Below, one piece after another: positions 6,603 to 6,887 of a stretch of DNA of 6,887 bases. Numbering within the stretch: the first letter of the stretch is position 1; each line of letters starts with the position of its first letter. The position numbers and the translations under genes were made by a program. Where the stretch lies: contig DMMK01000316.1 of NCBI GenBank assembly GCA_003453085.1, forward strand, positions 1 to 6,887, written 5' to 3'. Source of the DNA: Verrucomicrobiales bacterium (GTDB lineage Bacteria; Verrucomicrobiota; Verrucomicrobiia; Verrucomicrobiales; Verrucomicrobiaceae). The notes beneath the pieces are model-generated. The model was not told the DNA's origin and did no database searches. It saw only the letters and a program-made list of their open reading frames with translations.

Positions 6603-6887
6603 GCCGTGAGATCCTCCACGCGCAGTTGCTGGGGAAACAGCGGCATCAGATCCGTGTCATGGGTGACCATGACGAGGCAGGCTTGAGTCTCGCGGGTATA
6701 GTCCAGCAGCAAATCCATGACTAGGCCGCGACGTCCTGCATCCAGGGAGGCCGTCGGTTCATCGGCAAAGACAAACTTGGGCCGATGGGCCAGGGCGCGC
6801 GCGATGGCCACACGCTGCTGCTGACCGCCTGAAAGTTGGTTAGGCCGACTCTTGGCCCGGTCTCCCAGGCCGACCAGCGCCAGCACC
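6599..6887 (-). CDS. ABC transporter ATP-binding protein, C-terminal part, gene runs off right edge
   Basis: The last 95 residues of an ABC ATPase of the MacB/LolD/FtsE class, about 40% of the usual 220-240. Visible parts are the signature [15 protein letters not shown] (18-32 of the visible part), Walker B FVFADEP (38-44, with catalytic Glu43), the D-loop SLD (47-49) and the switch His76 in MVTHD. Walker A and the Q-loop lie beyond the edge. The first visible codon is GTG, but it sits inside the helical subdomain ([13 protein letters not shown]), so it encodes an internal Val and is not a start. It energises the permease encoded directly downstream with a four-base overlap. All catalytic residues in the visible portion are intact. 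Confidence 0.93.
   Translation of the reverse strand, partial: VLALVGLGDRAKSRPNQLSGGQQQRVAIARALAHRPKFVFADEPTASLDAGRRGLVMDLLLDYTRETQACLVMVTHDTDLMPLFPQQLRVEDLTA
6613..6617 (-). promoter_or_regulatory. Ribosome binding site GGAGG for the permease
   Basis: GGAGG on the minus strand lies ten bases upstream of the permease ATG, within the last codons of the ATPase (Val-Glu-Asp). It is the only strong Shine-Dalgarno seen at a gene start in the window and supports the chosen permease start. The spacing is slightly longer than optimal. Confidence 0.6.

Noticed and set aside
6884..6886. GTG at the right edge as start codon of the ATPase
   Set aside because: The conserved helical-subdomain sequence begins right there and Walker A is missing, so the GTG is an internal Val codon of a gene cut by the window edge.

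Overview
The window reads as a piece of a Verrucomicrobiota chromosome, most likely from the Prosthecobacter/Verrucomicrobium group. This is inferred from three things: moderately GC-rich coding DNA, a very large surface protein built from autotransporter-associated beta-strand repeats but ending in a PEP-CTERM (exosortase) tail of the VPEPSRALL type, and few recognisable Shine-Dalgarno sites. The assignment rests on protein style only; no rRNA or other marker gene is present.

Layout. Positions 3-3473 (+) hold the last 1,156 residues of a giant exported beta-helix-like protein whose beginning lies to the left of the window. Its chain carries two diverged copies of a module of about 225 residues, five recognisable beta-strand repeats, a characteristic C-terminal domain and the PEP-CTERM tail. 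Seven bases later a run of minus-strand genes begins. Read in their own direction these are an ABC transporter ATPase (C-terminal 95 residues, 6599-6887, running off the right edge), its FtsX/MacB-like permease (5427-6602), a 72-base gap, 5,10-methylenetetrahydrofolate reductase metF (4401-5354), and a ROK-family sugar kinase resembling the zinc-containing fructokinases (3481-4404). The ATPase/permease pair and the metF/kinase pair each overlap by four bases (ATGA), so each pair is probably translationally coupled.

How the genes relate. The ATPase and permease should form one membrane complex of the MacB/LolCDE/FtsEX class. MetF supplies 5-methyl-tetrahydrofolate for methionine synthesis. The kinase would phosphorylate a hexose, probably fructose, in the cytoplasm. 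No metabolic reason for pairing metF with a sugar kinase is evident. The surface protein is separate, convergent with the others and not obviously linked in function.

I found no RNA gene, CRISPR array, insertion sequence, attachment site or convincing terminator. The window contains no clear undescribed multi-gene system. The points worth a second look are the modular architecture of the surface protein, the permease that stops after three membrane segments, and the coupled metF-kinase pair.
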